A DNA stretch of 64,000 nucleotides from CADEDV01 sp964437415 (GTDB lineage: Bacteria; Bacteroidota; Bacteroidia; Chitinophagales; Chitinophagaceae), in assembly GCA_964437415.1 (NCBI GenBank), contig CAYTGN010000006.1:1-64000 (forward strand), in the 5' to 3' direction. Each line of letters begins with the position of its first letter. The stretch's first letter is position 1. The position numbers and the translations under genes were made by a program. Of this stretch, positions 54,776 through 62,638 are shown one piece after another. Below the pieces are notes generated by a model. It did not search any database. It was not told the origin of the DNA and saw nothing but the letters and a program-made list of their open reading frames with translations.

Positions 54776-55120
54776 TTAGCTGGGGCGAAGCAAACTGATA
54801 ATCCTGTTCAACTCTTCACCCTTGTCTGAGGATATCGAGTCAGTCAAATCATTCCAGGCGGGATTGATTCTTTCAATCAGTTTAATTTTCTTAAGTCTTG
54901 AACCTCCTTTAACCTGCTTCTCCCGTTTAAAGGCATCAGCCGTAAGTGAAAAAACTTCAAAGTAAACCAGCTTGTTTATATTATACCTGGCAGTGAAGCT
55001 GTTTGTGTAAACTCCGTTTTTGTGTTCGTTAACTCTCCTGTACAAATCATCGGTTGCGCCACAATACAAAACTGTATCATGGGCGTTTGACATAATATAG
55101 AAATATCCAATTTTATTCAT
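54776..55120 (-). CDS. GIY-YIG nuclease-family protein
   Basis: 114 residues with one GIY-YIG domain: GYFYIMSN (about 5-12), LYCGATDDLYRRVNEHKNG (about 18-36), with the catalytic Tyr, Arg and His in place, and FKREKQVKGGSRLKKIKLIE further on. Such small UPF0213-type genes occur singly and often as strays in Bacteroidota. A role in DNA repair has been proposed for relatives, but none is proven here. Convergent with the PfkB gene. Confidence 0.88.
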   Translation of the reverse strand: MNKIGYFYIMSNAHDTVLYCGATDDLYRRVNEHKNGVYTNSFTARYNINKLVYFEVFSLTADAFKREKQVKGGSRLKKIKLIERINPAWNDLTDSISSDKGEELNRIISLLRPS

Positions 55121-55191
55121 GCCGCAAGATTTTTGGAGTTTGCTTCGGAGATTATAAGGATTTCCTTAGTTCGAAAATTTCACTGTTAGCC

Positions 55192-56898
55192 TTATAATTT
55201 CCTCGCAAGCACTACCACATTCTTAAACTGTTTCTTCTTTCCTTGCAGGTTGAATATCTCTGTATATACAACATAAGAACCCACCGGCAACTTTTGCCCT
55301 TTATCACCAAGGCCGTCCCAGTTCCAATACCCTTCCAGCCCAAGGTTGCCGTTGCGGACAAGATTGCGAACAGGCCTTCCGGATGCATCAAAGATGGTAA
55401 TATTAGCGATATAGCCTGGCTCTGTCATTTTGTATTGAATGCTGGCAATGTCATCCCGGCCATCATTATCAGGAGAAAAAACTTTGGGTGTTATTTCAAT
55501 TGTTGCATTGATGGATTGAAGCAATTTATATTGAGAGTTTTTGTAGGTGGGAGTTCCATAGCCTGCTGTGGAGGCGGCGCTGGTCCAGTTTGTGGCATCC
55601 TGCGACGGGCCATCCGGGTCAATTCTTTCGAGTGATACTCCGTCTTCATTATCTATTAGCTTAAAATGCCAGCGGCGGTCATAGCTCACTTCATCCGCTA
55701 CATTACCTTGATGGTTCAACAAAACGGCAATGCCAATATCATCCGGCATAGATGGCAATGATGAAACGGTGAAAACCCATTGCGGATTTTTTACTAAATA
55801 TTCCCGCTGCAGGCTGGCCAAATCTGTGGTCACTACAATATATTCATCCGGGAATACCAGCCACGGGCCGGCTGACAACTGTCTTGTATTCGCAATGGCG
55901 TTACTGGTATTTCGGTTGGCAACATATAGCTGCGACGCATCAAATATTTTATTACTCTTATTATACAACTCAATATAATCATTGGCATTGCTCCGCGGGT
56001 TGAACAGGATTTCATTGATCACCATATCTGCGGAGAGCAGGTCTTCCGGCAACCCGGCTTTTGCTTTATTGGCTGCCCCGACCAGGTTTCCCTTGCAGTC
56101 ACGGATGCCATTTACCGTTAGTTCATATACCGTTTGTGGTTGTAATGGAGAGGAGAGGGTTAACTGTACCCTGTCAAATAAAGGCGGCAAAACAACAGCC
56201 TGTGTGAAGTTCAGGCCATTAGTGATGCTATAGTTACTGAGAGTTCCCGCTACCAGGCTATCCACCGGCTCATCAAACACAGCCACTATTTCCAGGTTGT
56301 TGAGTGTATAAGTTCTTTGTAACAAAGGACCCGTTTGGTCATTGTTCACTCCGTCAATGGAATTTTTTCTTCCGGGTGTGCCCCCCGAAGGATCAACACT
56401 GGCCCTCCAGTTGCTGCTACCGGCACAGGGGTTTCGGGTATCTATCATTTCCAGTGTCCAGCCGCCATCCCGTTTCAGTTCATTTTGATACCAGGATGAT
56501 GAATAGCTGACTGCATGAATGATCGTTCCATTGGCTGCTCTTAAGAACAACTGGTCTGCTTCATTGTCAAGCGATGGAAAACTGGTGACAGAAATGGTGG
56601 GACCAAATGCACTCATGGCAGCCACAGCGCTGCCGGTGCAAACGATCACAAAGCTGTCTGGTTGCAAAATATAATTAGGCATCGGGCCGCTTTGAGAAGT
56701 GAGATCGCCGAGCCGCCAGTTTTGTAAATTGACCGGGGAAGAAGAAACGTTCTTTAACTCTATCCACTCGTTATTAGGCAGCCCTACCTGAGGGGTTTGG
56801 TCAGCCATGAGTTCATCTATGATAACATCATAGCGGTTTTGCGCCTGGCTGAAAAGAGGCAGCGCCAATAATAACAGAATGGCCAGGAGAGGTTTCAT
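55192..56898 (-). CDS. Lamin-tail-domain secreted protein
   Basis: 568 residues: signal peptide (MKPLLAILLLLALPLFSQAQ), a lamin-tail domain (about 25-150: NNEWIELKNVSSSPVNLQNW, ADQLFLRAANGTIIHAVSY), an Ig-like/FnIII-like middle (LTLSSPLQPQTVYELTVNGI), a second lamin-tail domain (NDYIELYNKSNKIFDASQLY), and a C-terminal segment like those of gliding/T9SS proteins (FSPDNDGRDDIASIQYKM, IFDASGRPVRNLV, GDKGQKLPVGSYVV). Surface lamin-tail proteins may bind DNA, polysaccharide or other ligands; function unknown. It is divergent from the asd leader. Confidence 0.87.
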   Translation of the reverse strand: MKPLLAILLLLALPLFSQAQNRYDVIIDELMADQTPQVGLPNNEWIELKNVSSSPVNLQNWRLGDLTSQSGPMPNYILQPDSFVIVCTGSAVAAMSAFGPTISVTSFPSLDNEADQLFLRAANGTIIHAVSYSSSWYQNELKRDGGWTLEMIDTRNPCAGSSNWRASVDPSGGTPGRKNSIDGVNNDQTGPLLQRTYTLNNLEIVAVFDEPVDSLVAGTLSNYSITNGLNFTQAVVLPPLFDRVQLTLSSPLQPQTVYELTVNGIRDCKGNLVGAANKAKAGLPEDLLSADMVINEILFNPRSNANDYIELYNKSNKIFDASQLYVANRNTSNAIANTRQLSAGPWLVFPDEYIVVTTDLASLQREYLVKNPQWVFTVSSLPSMPDDIGIAVLLNHQGNVADEVSYDRRWHFKLIDNEDGVSLERIDPDGPSQDATNWTSAASTAGYGTPTYKNSQYKLLQSINATIEITPKVFSPDNDGRDDIASIQYKMTEPGYIANITIFDASGRPVRNLVRNGNLGLEGYWNWDGLGDKGQKLPVGSYVVYTEIFNLQGKKKQFKNVVVLARKL

Positions 56899-56950
56899 TT
56901 TTTACTAAGGTAAACTAACGAATGTTTCAGGTAAAATATTTACCGGATAT

Positions 56951-56981
56951 TTTGAACAAATACTTTCTACGCCTATCTTCG
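56951..56981 (+). promoter_or_regulatory. Candidate promoter of the asd leader
   Basis: -33 TTTG (56951-56954), a 19-base spacer, and -7 TATCTTCG (56974-56981; one mismatch to TAnnTTTG). The predicted start near 56985 is only about five bases from the leader-peptide ATG. Confidence 0.55.
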
Positions 56982-56989
56982 CAGCCGTT

Positions 56990-57034
56990 ATGATAATAAA
57001 GAAACATACAAAACGCACCAAGAAACACTCCTGA
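56990..57034 (+). CDS. Candidate leader peptide of the asd attenuator
   Basis: A 14-codon frame, MIIKKHTKRTKKHS then TGA. Five Lys, two Thr, two Ile and the Met make ten of 14 residues from the aspartate family, whose common precursor pathway includes the downstream enzyme Asd. The frame ends exactly where the antiterminator arm GGGAAGG begins (57035), so a ribosome at the stop codon would cover that arm. Too short to be recognised by normal gene finders. The call rests on the composition and on the RNA structures that follow. Confidence 0.7.
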   Translation: MIIKKHTKRTKKHS

Positions 57035-57107
57035 GGGAAGGTTTGCTGTGTTATGTATGTAACCATATAAAAGATTAGCAGGCCTTCCCGACGGAAGGTC
57101 TTTTTTT
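57035..57107 (+). promoter_or_regulatory. Attenuator: alternative antiterminator and terminator
   Basis: Arm 2 (57035-57048) pairs with arm 3 (57076-57089) over 14 positions, starting GGGAAGG with CCTTCCC and running into TTTGCT with AGCAGG. Arm 3 also pairs with arm 4: AGGCCTTCC (57080-57088) with GGAAGGTCT (57093-57101), loop CGAC, then a run of six T (57102-57107). The two foldings share arm 3 and cannot coexist. Stalling on Lys/Thr codons would favour the first, and completed leader translation the second. Confidence 0.72.
57080..57107 (+). terminator. Terminator of the asd leader
   Basis: Nine-pair stem (one G-U) with a CGAC loop followed by a T run, upstream of asd and downstream of the leader peptide. 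Confidence 0.75.
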
Positions 57108-57161
57108 ATCTGATGGTCTGAGTTTGATACATTTTAAACCTATAAAAGCAAAACGAAAGAA

Positions 57162-58151
57162 ATGAAAGTTGCAGTCGTTGGCGCCACAGGACTGGTTGGC
57201 TCCAAAATGTTACAGGTGTTGAAAGAAAGAAATTTTCCCGTCACCGAACTGGTGCCGGTAGCTTCTGAAAGATCAGTAGGCAAGGAAGTGGAATTTAAAG
57301 GAGCTAAGTATAAGATAGTGAGCATGACCGATGCAATTTCAGCTAAGCCGGCAGTTGCAATTTTTTCTGCAGGTGGCAGCACTTCCTTAGAGTGGGCCCC
57401 AAAATTTGCAGAAGCTGGCATCACCGTAATTGATAATTCATCAGCATGGAGAATGGACCCTGCTAAACCATTGGTGGTGCCTGAGATCAATGCAGATATT
57501 CTTACATCCAGTGATAAAATCATAGCCAACCCAAATTGCTCTACCATTCAAATGGTGGTGGCATTGAACCCGCTCCATAAAAAATATGGCATTAAAAGAG
57601 TTGTGGTTTCCACCTACCAGAGTGTGACAGGCACCGGTGTGAAAGCAGTCACACAACTGATGAATGAAAGAAATGGCATTGTGGGTGAAACAGCCTATCG
57701 CTACCCGATTGACCTGAATGTGATTCCGCAGATTGACGTATTCCTGGAAAATGGCTACACCAAAGAAGAAATGAAAATGGTGAATGAAACAAGAAAGATC
57801 ATGCGGGATGATTCGATCCGTGTCACTTCCACCACGGTCCGCATTCCTGTGGTGGGTGGCCACAGTGAAGCGGTGAATGTAGAGTTTGAGAATGATTTTG
57901 ATTTGATGGAAGTAAGGTCTTTGCTAAAGAATTCCCCCGGTTTGGTGGTTGAAGATGATCCGGCCAACCAACAATATCCCATGCCGATGAATGCACATGA
58001 AAAAGATGAAGTGTTTGTGGGAAGGCTAAGAAGAGATGAAAGCCAGCCAAAGACGCTGAACATGTGGATCGTTTCTGATAACCTGCGAAAAGGGGCAGCC
58101 ACCAATGCCGTGCAGATAGCAGAGTATTTGCTGTCAAAAAAATTACTGTAA
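57162..58151 (+). CDS. asd: Aspartate-semialdehyde dehydrogenase
   Basis: 329 residues, full length. It reduces aspartyl-4-phosphate to aspartate semialdehyde with NADPH, the branch point to Lys/diaminopimelate, Thr, Met and Ile. The Rossmann motif is VAVVGATGLVGSKM (3-16), the catalytic cysteine C126 in ANPNCSTIQ, and the substrate-binding histidine in VPVVGGHSEAV near 247. Upstream lies the candidate attenuator with its Lys/Thr-rich leader, so amino-acid supply may control its transcription. A bidirectional terminator follows. Confidence 0.96.
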   Translation: MKVAVVGATGLVGSKMLQVLKERNFPVTELVPVASERSVGKEVEFKGAKYKIVSMTDAISAKPAVAIFSAGGSTSLEWAPKFAEAGITVIDNSSAWRMDPAKPLVVPEINADILTSSDKIIANPNCSTIQMVVALNPLHKKYGIKRVVVSTYQSVTGTGVKAVTQLMNERNGIVGETAYRYPIDLNVIPQIDVFLENGYTKEEMKMVNETRKIMRDDSIRVTSTTVRIPVVGGHSEAVNVEFENDFDLMEVRSLLKNSPGLVVEDDPANQQYPMPMNAHEKDEVFVGRLRRDESQPKTLNMWIVSDNLRKGAATNAVQIAEYLLSKKLL

Positions 58152-58158
58152 AAACGAT

Positions 58159-58186
58159 GCCCCGACAGTTCTGTCGGGGCTTTTTC
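58159..58186. terminator. Bidirectional terminator between asd and the next gene
   Basis: Perfect 10-bp stem GCCCCGACAG / CTGTCGGGGC with loop TT, then TTTTTCTATTTTTTT. The convergent lipoprotein gene ends just after it. Confidence 0.85.
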
Positions 58187-58896
58187 TATTTTTTTCTTTT
58201 CTTTTTATAAGGGAAATGTCTTCCAAAATTGGCAGTGATGGCTTCTATAATTTCGTTGGCAGGCGTATTATGATCAGAAGTTCTTGTGTAATTATCATTC
58301 CATAAAGTGACACCGTCACTTACCAGGCTGCAGGAGGTGATGATGTCATTTGTTTTATTGTTTACCGAAGGAACCGGTATTTTATTGCCGATACCTGAAT
58401 TGAAGATCACCTGTCTTGCTACATCAATTCCGTAAGAAGCGGCATCACTCATATAGCGTTGTTTGCGGATCCGCATCCTTACAACTGCATCCACGCCTAA
58501 TTTCTCCGACAGTTCTTTATCCGTCATCTTCCACGAATCACGGGCGGAAATGTTGTTTTGCTCCAGTAATTTTTGTGTAGTACTGATGTCCTGGAAGTTT
58601 ACAGTTGTCTGGTACTTTCCTGTGTTTGCGTAACGGAGAATATTGTTATAGAGTGATTGCTGAAACATAATGCTTTCAGACTCTTCAATTTTTGCGATAT
58701 CCTCTTCTGTCAGATTCTTAGGCTGTGTGCCGGTAAATATCATTTCGGCAGGCACTACCGCAACGACCCTGTGCTCGGCAGTTTGTTCTGAAAAATTGGA
58801 GGCGGTATAAACTTTCCGTGAGCAGGAAAGGAAAATAGTAAAAGCTGCAAGTAAAATTACAACAGCATAGCCGGTAAATTTTTTTTCATGGTACAT
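58186..58896 (-). CDS. Putative lipoprotein of unknown function
   Basis: 236 residues from the ATG at 58896, giving a lipoprotein signal with the lipidated Cys in TIFLSC (residue about 25). An upstream in-frame TTG at 58917 would lengthen the N-terminus without benefit. The mature protein has a charged first half (EEDIAKIEESESIMFQQSLY) and a central segment VDAVVRMRIRKQRYMSDAAS, resembling the GNA1162/DUF799-like lipoproteins that contain a TolB-N-type fold; this is only a resemblance. Basic tail FPYKKKRKK. Convergent with asd. Confidence 0.6.
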   Translation of the reverse strand: MYHEKKFTGYAVVILLAAFTIFLSCSRKVYTASNFSEQTAEHRVVAVVPAEMIFTGTQPKNLTEEDIAKIEESESIMFQQSLYNNILRYANTGKYQTTVNFQDISTTQKLLEQNNISARDSWKMTDKELSEKLGVDAVVRMRIRKQRYMSDAASYGIDVARQVIFNSGIGNKIPVPSVNNKTNDIITSCSLVSDGVTLWNDNYTRTSDHNTPANEIIEAITANFGRHFPYKKKRKK

Positions 58897-58974
58897 GATT
58901 TTTTCGAAAGGATACAAGGATAATGCCTTCGGCAGTGTTATAACGGTTTTTGCTGATGCAAAATTGTGAAAGTC

Positions 58975-59653
58975 TTACCCGGCAACAGCTTCATTAATAA
59001 AACCAATCAGCGGCTGCAGCGTTTCAAAAGCAGCCACTGTTTTCTTTACCAGGTCTTTTGAAGTAAGATCTGAATCTTTTACAACAATCAAACCAATGTA
59101 GCTCTTTAGTTTAAGTTATTCTGCTGCAGGGTTATCCGGCTCATATCCCTTGGGAACACGGCTTAATAAAAACTCAGCGCTTCTGTCAAGATCACCATAA
59201 ACTGATTTGAATTTTTTTGCGAGGATGATCTTTTTAAAATCGGCATAGTTGTAATCAATCTCCTGTCTCACTTTTTTTAAGATCATCCGGCATGGGCATA
59301 TAAATGCCACCACCGGTGAATGAACCACCGGGTTCTAAATGAAAATAATAACCGGCTGAGTTCATCGCTTTTCTGCCTCCTTTGTTGATGCTGGCACCAA
59401 AATTTGTCTTGTACGGTGATTTGTTTTTGGAGAAACGGATGTCCCGGTTGATGCGAAACAAACAATCTTTGGCAGCGATGTTATTTATGGTTGGATCGTT
59501 TTTTCCATGTTTGTCAATAACAGCCTGTATGAATCCTGTAAAATCTGCTTTGGCAGCCTCATAAGTTTTGCGATGTTCATCAAACCAGGGCTTGTTATTG
59601 TTTTTTTTAAGGTCTTTTAAAAACCGGACAGTAGAAGTTTGCAGCATAACCAT
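58975..59653 (-). pseudogene. DUF2461 gene broken by a frameshift and a stop codon
   Basis: Three pieces in order form a 226-residue DUF2461 (TIGR02453) protein. The N-part is clear (TVRFLKDLKKNNNKPWFDEH, RFSKNKSPYKTNFGA). An extra A in the seven-A run (plus-strand T run 59272-59278) shifts the frame after PDDLKK; the correct frame then reads VRQEIDYNYADFKKIILAKK. A second lesion is an in-frame TAA at 59116-59118, after PDNPAAE; the same frame goes on LKLKSYIGLIVVKDSDLTSK and ends at 58975. DUF2461 proteins have no known function. Two independent lesions argue for a true pseudogene. Confidence 0.88.
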
Positions 59654-59724
59654 TCGCTTTGGTCATGAAAATAAACCACGCAACTGAATTGGCAAATCAA
59701 AAAAACAGGAACGGCAAAAAAGGA

Positions 59725-60288
59725 TTACTTCACTCTTCCCCAGTTTTCGCCGCTTTTGATTCGGTAAATGGTCATCTCGCTTACACCATATTTCCGGGCC
59801 AGTTGTTTGATGGTGATGTTGCGGTTCCGGCTGCCCAGAATGGATTTGATCTTTTTAACCTGCGGCGCTTTCAGCTTCAGGCCTTCGGTTCGGTTGGCCT
59901 GTTTTTTCTTGTAAGCGATCTTGGCAGGACTGTACTGCTGGTGGTCAATCATCTGTTCGAGGGTGGCCCAGCGAAGGTTCCTGACATGGTTATCCAGTTT
60001 GTTATGATTGACATGGATAACATACTTATGTTTAGAAGTTGGTTTTTTCAAAAAAATGCCGGCCATTTCCCGGTGGATGTATAAAGTGCCCTTATTGTCG
60101 GGACGGTGCAAATTAAGTGTGCGGTAGCCCGTTGTGAGGGAACCGTTCAGCAGTTTGCCATCCTTTAATACATCCTGTTTGTAACTGGCAATGCGTCCGT
60201 GGCTGGACACAGCGTACCTGTTGCGGAGGTGCCTCCATCCGGAAAAAGCCAATGGCTTCCAGATTTCACCGGGTAACTTTTTGATCAT
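59725..60288 (-). CDS. NUMOD4/HNH endonuclease-like protein with C-terminal HTH
   Basis: 187 residues. The N-terminal NUMOD4 motif is EIWKPLAFSGWRHLRNRYAV plus SSHGRIASY, then a degenerate HNH core around VIHVNHNKLDNHVRNLRWAT (His at about 95-100), and a C-terminal helix-turn-helix ITIKQLARKYGVSEMTIYRI like that of IS or homing proteins. Such genes are homing endonucleases or free-standing relatives. There is no intron or target gene interrupted that I can see, though it sits 71 bp from the broken DUF2461 gene. Complete frame. Confidence 0.87.
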   Translation of the reverse strand: MIKKLPGEIWKPLAFSGWRHLRNRYAVSSHGRIASYKQDVLKDGKLLNGSLTTGYRTLNLHRPDNKGTLYIHREMAGIFLKKPTSKHKYVIHVNHNKLDNHVRNLRWATLEQMIDHQQYSPAKIAYKKKQANRTEGLKLKAPQVKKIKSILGSRNRNITIKQLARKYGVSEMTIYRIKSGENWGRVK

Positions 60289-60404
60289 AACGATGTTTTT
60301 TTTAGCCAGGGATAAGGTGCACTTAATAACCGGGTACCTGCGAAAGAGTTATCAGGCGGTTTGGTAACCTTTACTAAGTTATAGAATTAAATTAACGAAC
60401 CCGA

Positions 60405-62501
60405 TTATTTTTTGCCGGTCATTTGCAGGAACTCTTCTTCTGAAATGATCTTGACACTGTTTATTTTTTTAGCTTTTTCCAGCTTGCTCCCGGCATCTTC
60501 CCCCACCACCAGGTAATTGAGTTTGGCACTAACGCCACTGAGTATCTGCCCTCCATTAGCCTCTACCATCGCTTCGGCATCGCTTCGTTTAAGGGTGGGT
60601 AAAGTGCCGGTAAACAGAAATGTAAGACCGGTGAGATTGCCGCCGGTTGCCAGTTCCTTTTTTTCATTGTTCAATTGTAATCCCAGCTTTTCCAGTTGCT
60701 CCAGCATTTCAATATTGTTTTTATTGCTGAAGAAATGTTGAATGCTTCCTGCCACTTTGGGGCCAACATCTTCCATGTTTTGCAATTGTTCAGGCGAAAA
60801 CTTCCGGAAATCCATCAAATGATTAACAGCACGGGCCAGTGTTTTGGCGGTGGTTTCCCCCACAAAACGGATGCCCAGCCCAAATATCACACGATGCAAA
60901 GGCTGCTTTTTCGAATTTTCGATTGCCGCTTTCAGGTTATCAATTGATTTTTGTCCAAAACCTTCGAGACCTCTGATCTTTTCAAAGTCTAACTCGTAAA
61001 TACCGGGAATATCCTTCAGCAAACCGAGTTCATAAAACTTGCGGACATTGGCTTCGCCAAACCCACGGATGTCCATGGCATCTTTACTGACAAAATGAAT
61101 GATCCGTTCCACCACCTGTGCCGGGCATTCGATATTGACACAACGCCAAACGGCCTCTTCTTCTTCTTTGAACAGCTTGCTGCTGCATACAGGACAGTTT
61201 TTGGGGAAATGTATTTTCTTTTCCTGCCCTGTTCTTGCATCAGCCATGGACTTAACGATATAAGGAATTACATCGCCTGCCCTCTCCACTAATACAGTGT
61301 CGCCTATTCTCAGGTCTTTTTCGCGGATCACATCTTCATTGAACAGGGAGATAGAGGAAACAGTTACACCGCCAATAGGAACAGGCTCTATTTTGGCTAC
61401 GGGAGTGATGGAACCGGTGCGTCCCACCTGGAATTCTACATTCAGCAGTTTGCTGGTGCCCTGTCTTGCTTTGAATTTAAAAGCAATGGCCCAGCGGGGA
61501 TGGTGAGAGGTCATGCCCATTTTTTCCTGCAGGGCGATGGAGTTCACTTTGATCACCATGCCGTCAATTTCATAGGGCAGATCATCCCTCAGTATTTCAA
61601 AATCTTTACAATATTTAACAACAGCCTGTATGCCTCTAAATACTTTTTTTTCTTTTTCCGGGCTGCGAAAACCCAGCTCCCAAAGCAAGGCAAGCGAACC
61701 CGAATGAGAAAGCAACGGCTCCGGAGTTTTTTTCCCTTTTGCTACCGTATAATAACTGACTTGATAGACAAAAGCTTCAAGGTTTCTTCGGGCAGCTTCT
61801 GCAGGATCTTTAATACGAAGTGTTCCCGCAGCAGCATTGCGGGGATTGGCCAGCGGAGGCAAACCTTGTTCCACTAACTGTTCGTTGTATTTTTTGAAAT
61901 TGGTTTTATTGATCAACACTTCCCCTCTTATTTCCACCTGTTGCATGCCATAAGCCGAAAACTTAGCCGATAGCGGAAGTGAACGTATTTGTTTGATATT
62001 GGCTGTCACTTCATCTCCTTCCACACCATCCCCTCTTGTAGCGCCGCGGGTTAGAAAATCGTTTTCATAAACCAGGGAAATACTTCCGCCGTCAAATTTT
62101 GGTTCCACACAATATTCAATCTCCCCGATCCCTGTGAGTTCTCTCGCCTTGCGGTCAAAATCAATCAGGTCTTCGTCATTATACGAGTTGTCTAATGACA
62201 ACATCGGCACTAAGTGCTGGACGGTTGGAAAATCCTTAGTTAATCCTTTTGCTACCCGCTGGGTCGGGGAGTCTGCCACTACCAGTTCAGGGTGCTGCTG
62301 TTCAATTTTTTCCAGGGCTTTATAGAGCTGGTCATATTCAAAATCTGATATCAGCGGGTCATTTAATATATAATAGCGATATTCATGAAAACGAAGCACA
62401 TCCCTTACCCGGGCAATTTCCTTATTACCTGCTGCTGAAGTTTTTTTAAGCAACTCTGTTGTAAGCTTTTGCAGGTCTTTGGTTTGTTCCTTTGAGTACA
62501 T
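60405..62501 (-). CDS. ligA: NAD-dependent DNA ligase
   Basis: 698 residues, usual length. The adenylation domain has catalytic K135 in CVEPKFDGGSIS and DGVEGDEVTANI. The OB-fold follows (HHPRWAIAFKF, GRTGSITPVAKIEPV), the zinc finger has four cysteines (CPVCSSKL and CVNIECPAQ), then helix-hairpin-helix repeats (IRGLEGFGQKSIDNLK, IFGLGIRFVGETTAKT), and a BRCT domain at the end (LTFLFTGTLPTLKRSDAEAM, GEDAGSKLEKAKKI). It seals nicks in replication and repair using NAD. Start choice at 62501 is conventional. Confidence 0.97.
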   Translation of the reverse strand: MYSKEQTKDLQKLTTELLKKTSAAGNKEIARVRDVLRFHEYRYYILNDPLISDFEYDQLYKALEKIEQQHPELVVADSPTQRVAKGLTKDFPTVQHLVPMLSLDNSYNDEDLIDFDRKARELTGIGEIEYCVEPKFDGGSISLVYENDFLTRGATRGDGVEGDEVTANIKQIRSLPLSAKFSAYGMQQVEIRGEVLINKTNFKKYNEQLVEQGLPPLANPRNAAAGTLRIKDPAEAARRNLEAFVYQVSYYTVAKGKKTPEPLLSHSGSLALLWELGFRSPEKEKKVFRGIQAVVKYCKDFEILRDDLPYEIDGMVIKVNSIALQEKMGMTSHHPRWAIAFKFKARQGTSKLLNVEFQVGRTGSITPVAKIEPVPIGGVTVSSISLFNEDVIREKDLRIGDTVLVERAGDVIPYIVKSMADARTGQEKKIHFPKNCPVCSSKLFKEEEEAVWRCVNIECPAQVVERIIHFVSKDAMDIRGFGEANVRKFYELGLLKDIPGIYELDFEKIRGLEGFGQKSIDNLKAAIENSKKQPLHRVIFGLGIRFVGETTAKTLARAVNHLMDFRKFSPEQLQNMEDVGPKVAGSIQHFFSNKNNIEMLEQLEKLGLQLNNEKKELATGGNLTGLTFLFTGTLPTLKRSDAEAMVEANGGQILSGVSAKLNYLVVGEDAGSKLEKAKKINSVKIISEEEFLQMTGKK

Positions 62502-62638
62502 AAAATGATCTTGCGGGTAAAGTTAACAACTGCCGGATGAATCTATTTTGGATGATAAATTCAGTTAAAAAAATTAATGTGTATTAGGTACATATTTTTT
62601 AATATCTTCGGTTCCTGTTTGACGCCGTATTGATTATT

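Noticed and set aside
56941..57161. Lysine riboswitch upstream of asd
   Set aside because: The leader is far too short for the conserved lysine aptamer, and its structures fit a translation-coupled attenuator.
59268..59282. Programmed frameshift in the DUF2461 gene at the A run
   Set aside because: The needed shift is +1, not the -1 typical of A-AAA-AAG sites, and an in-frame stop further on also breaks the gene.
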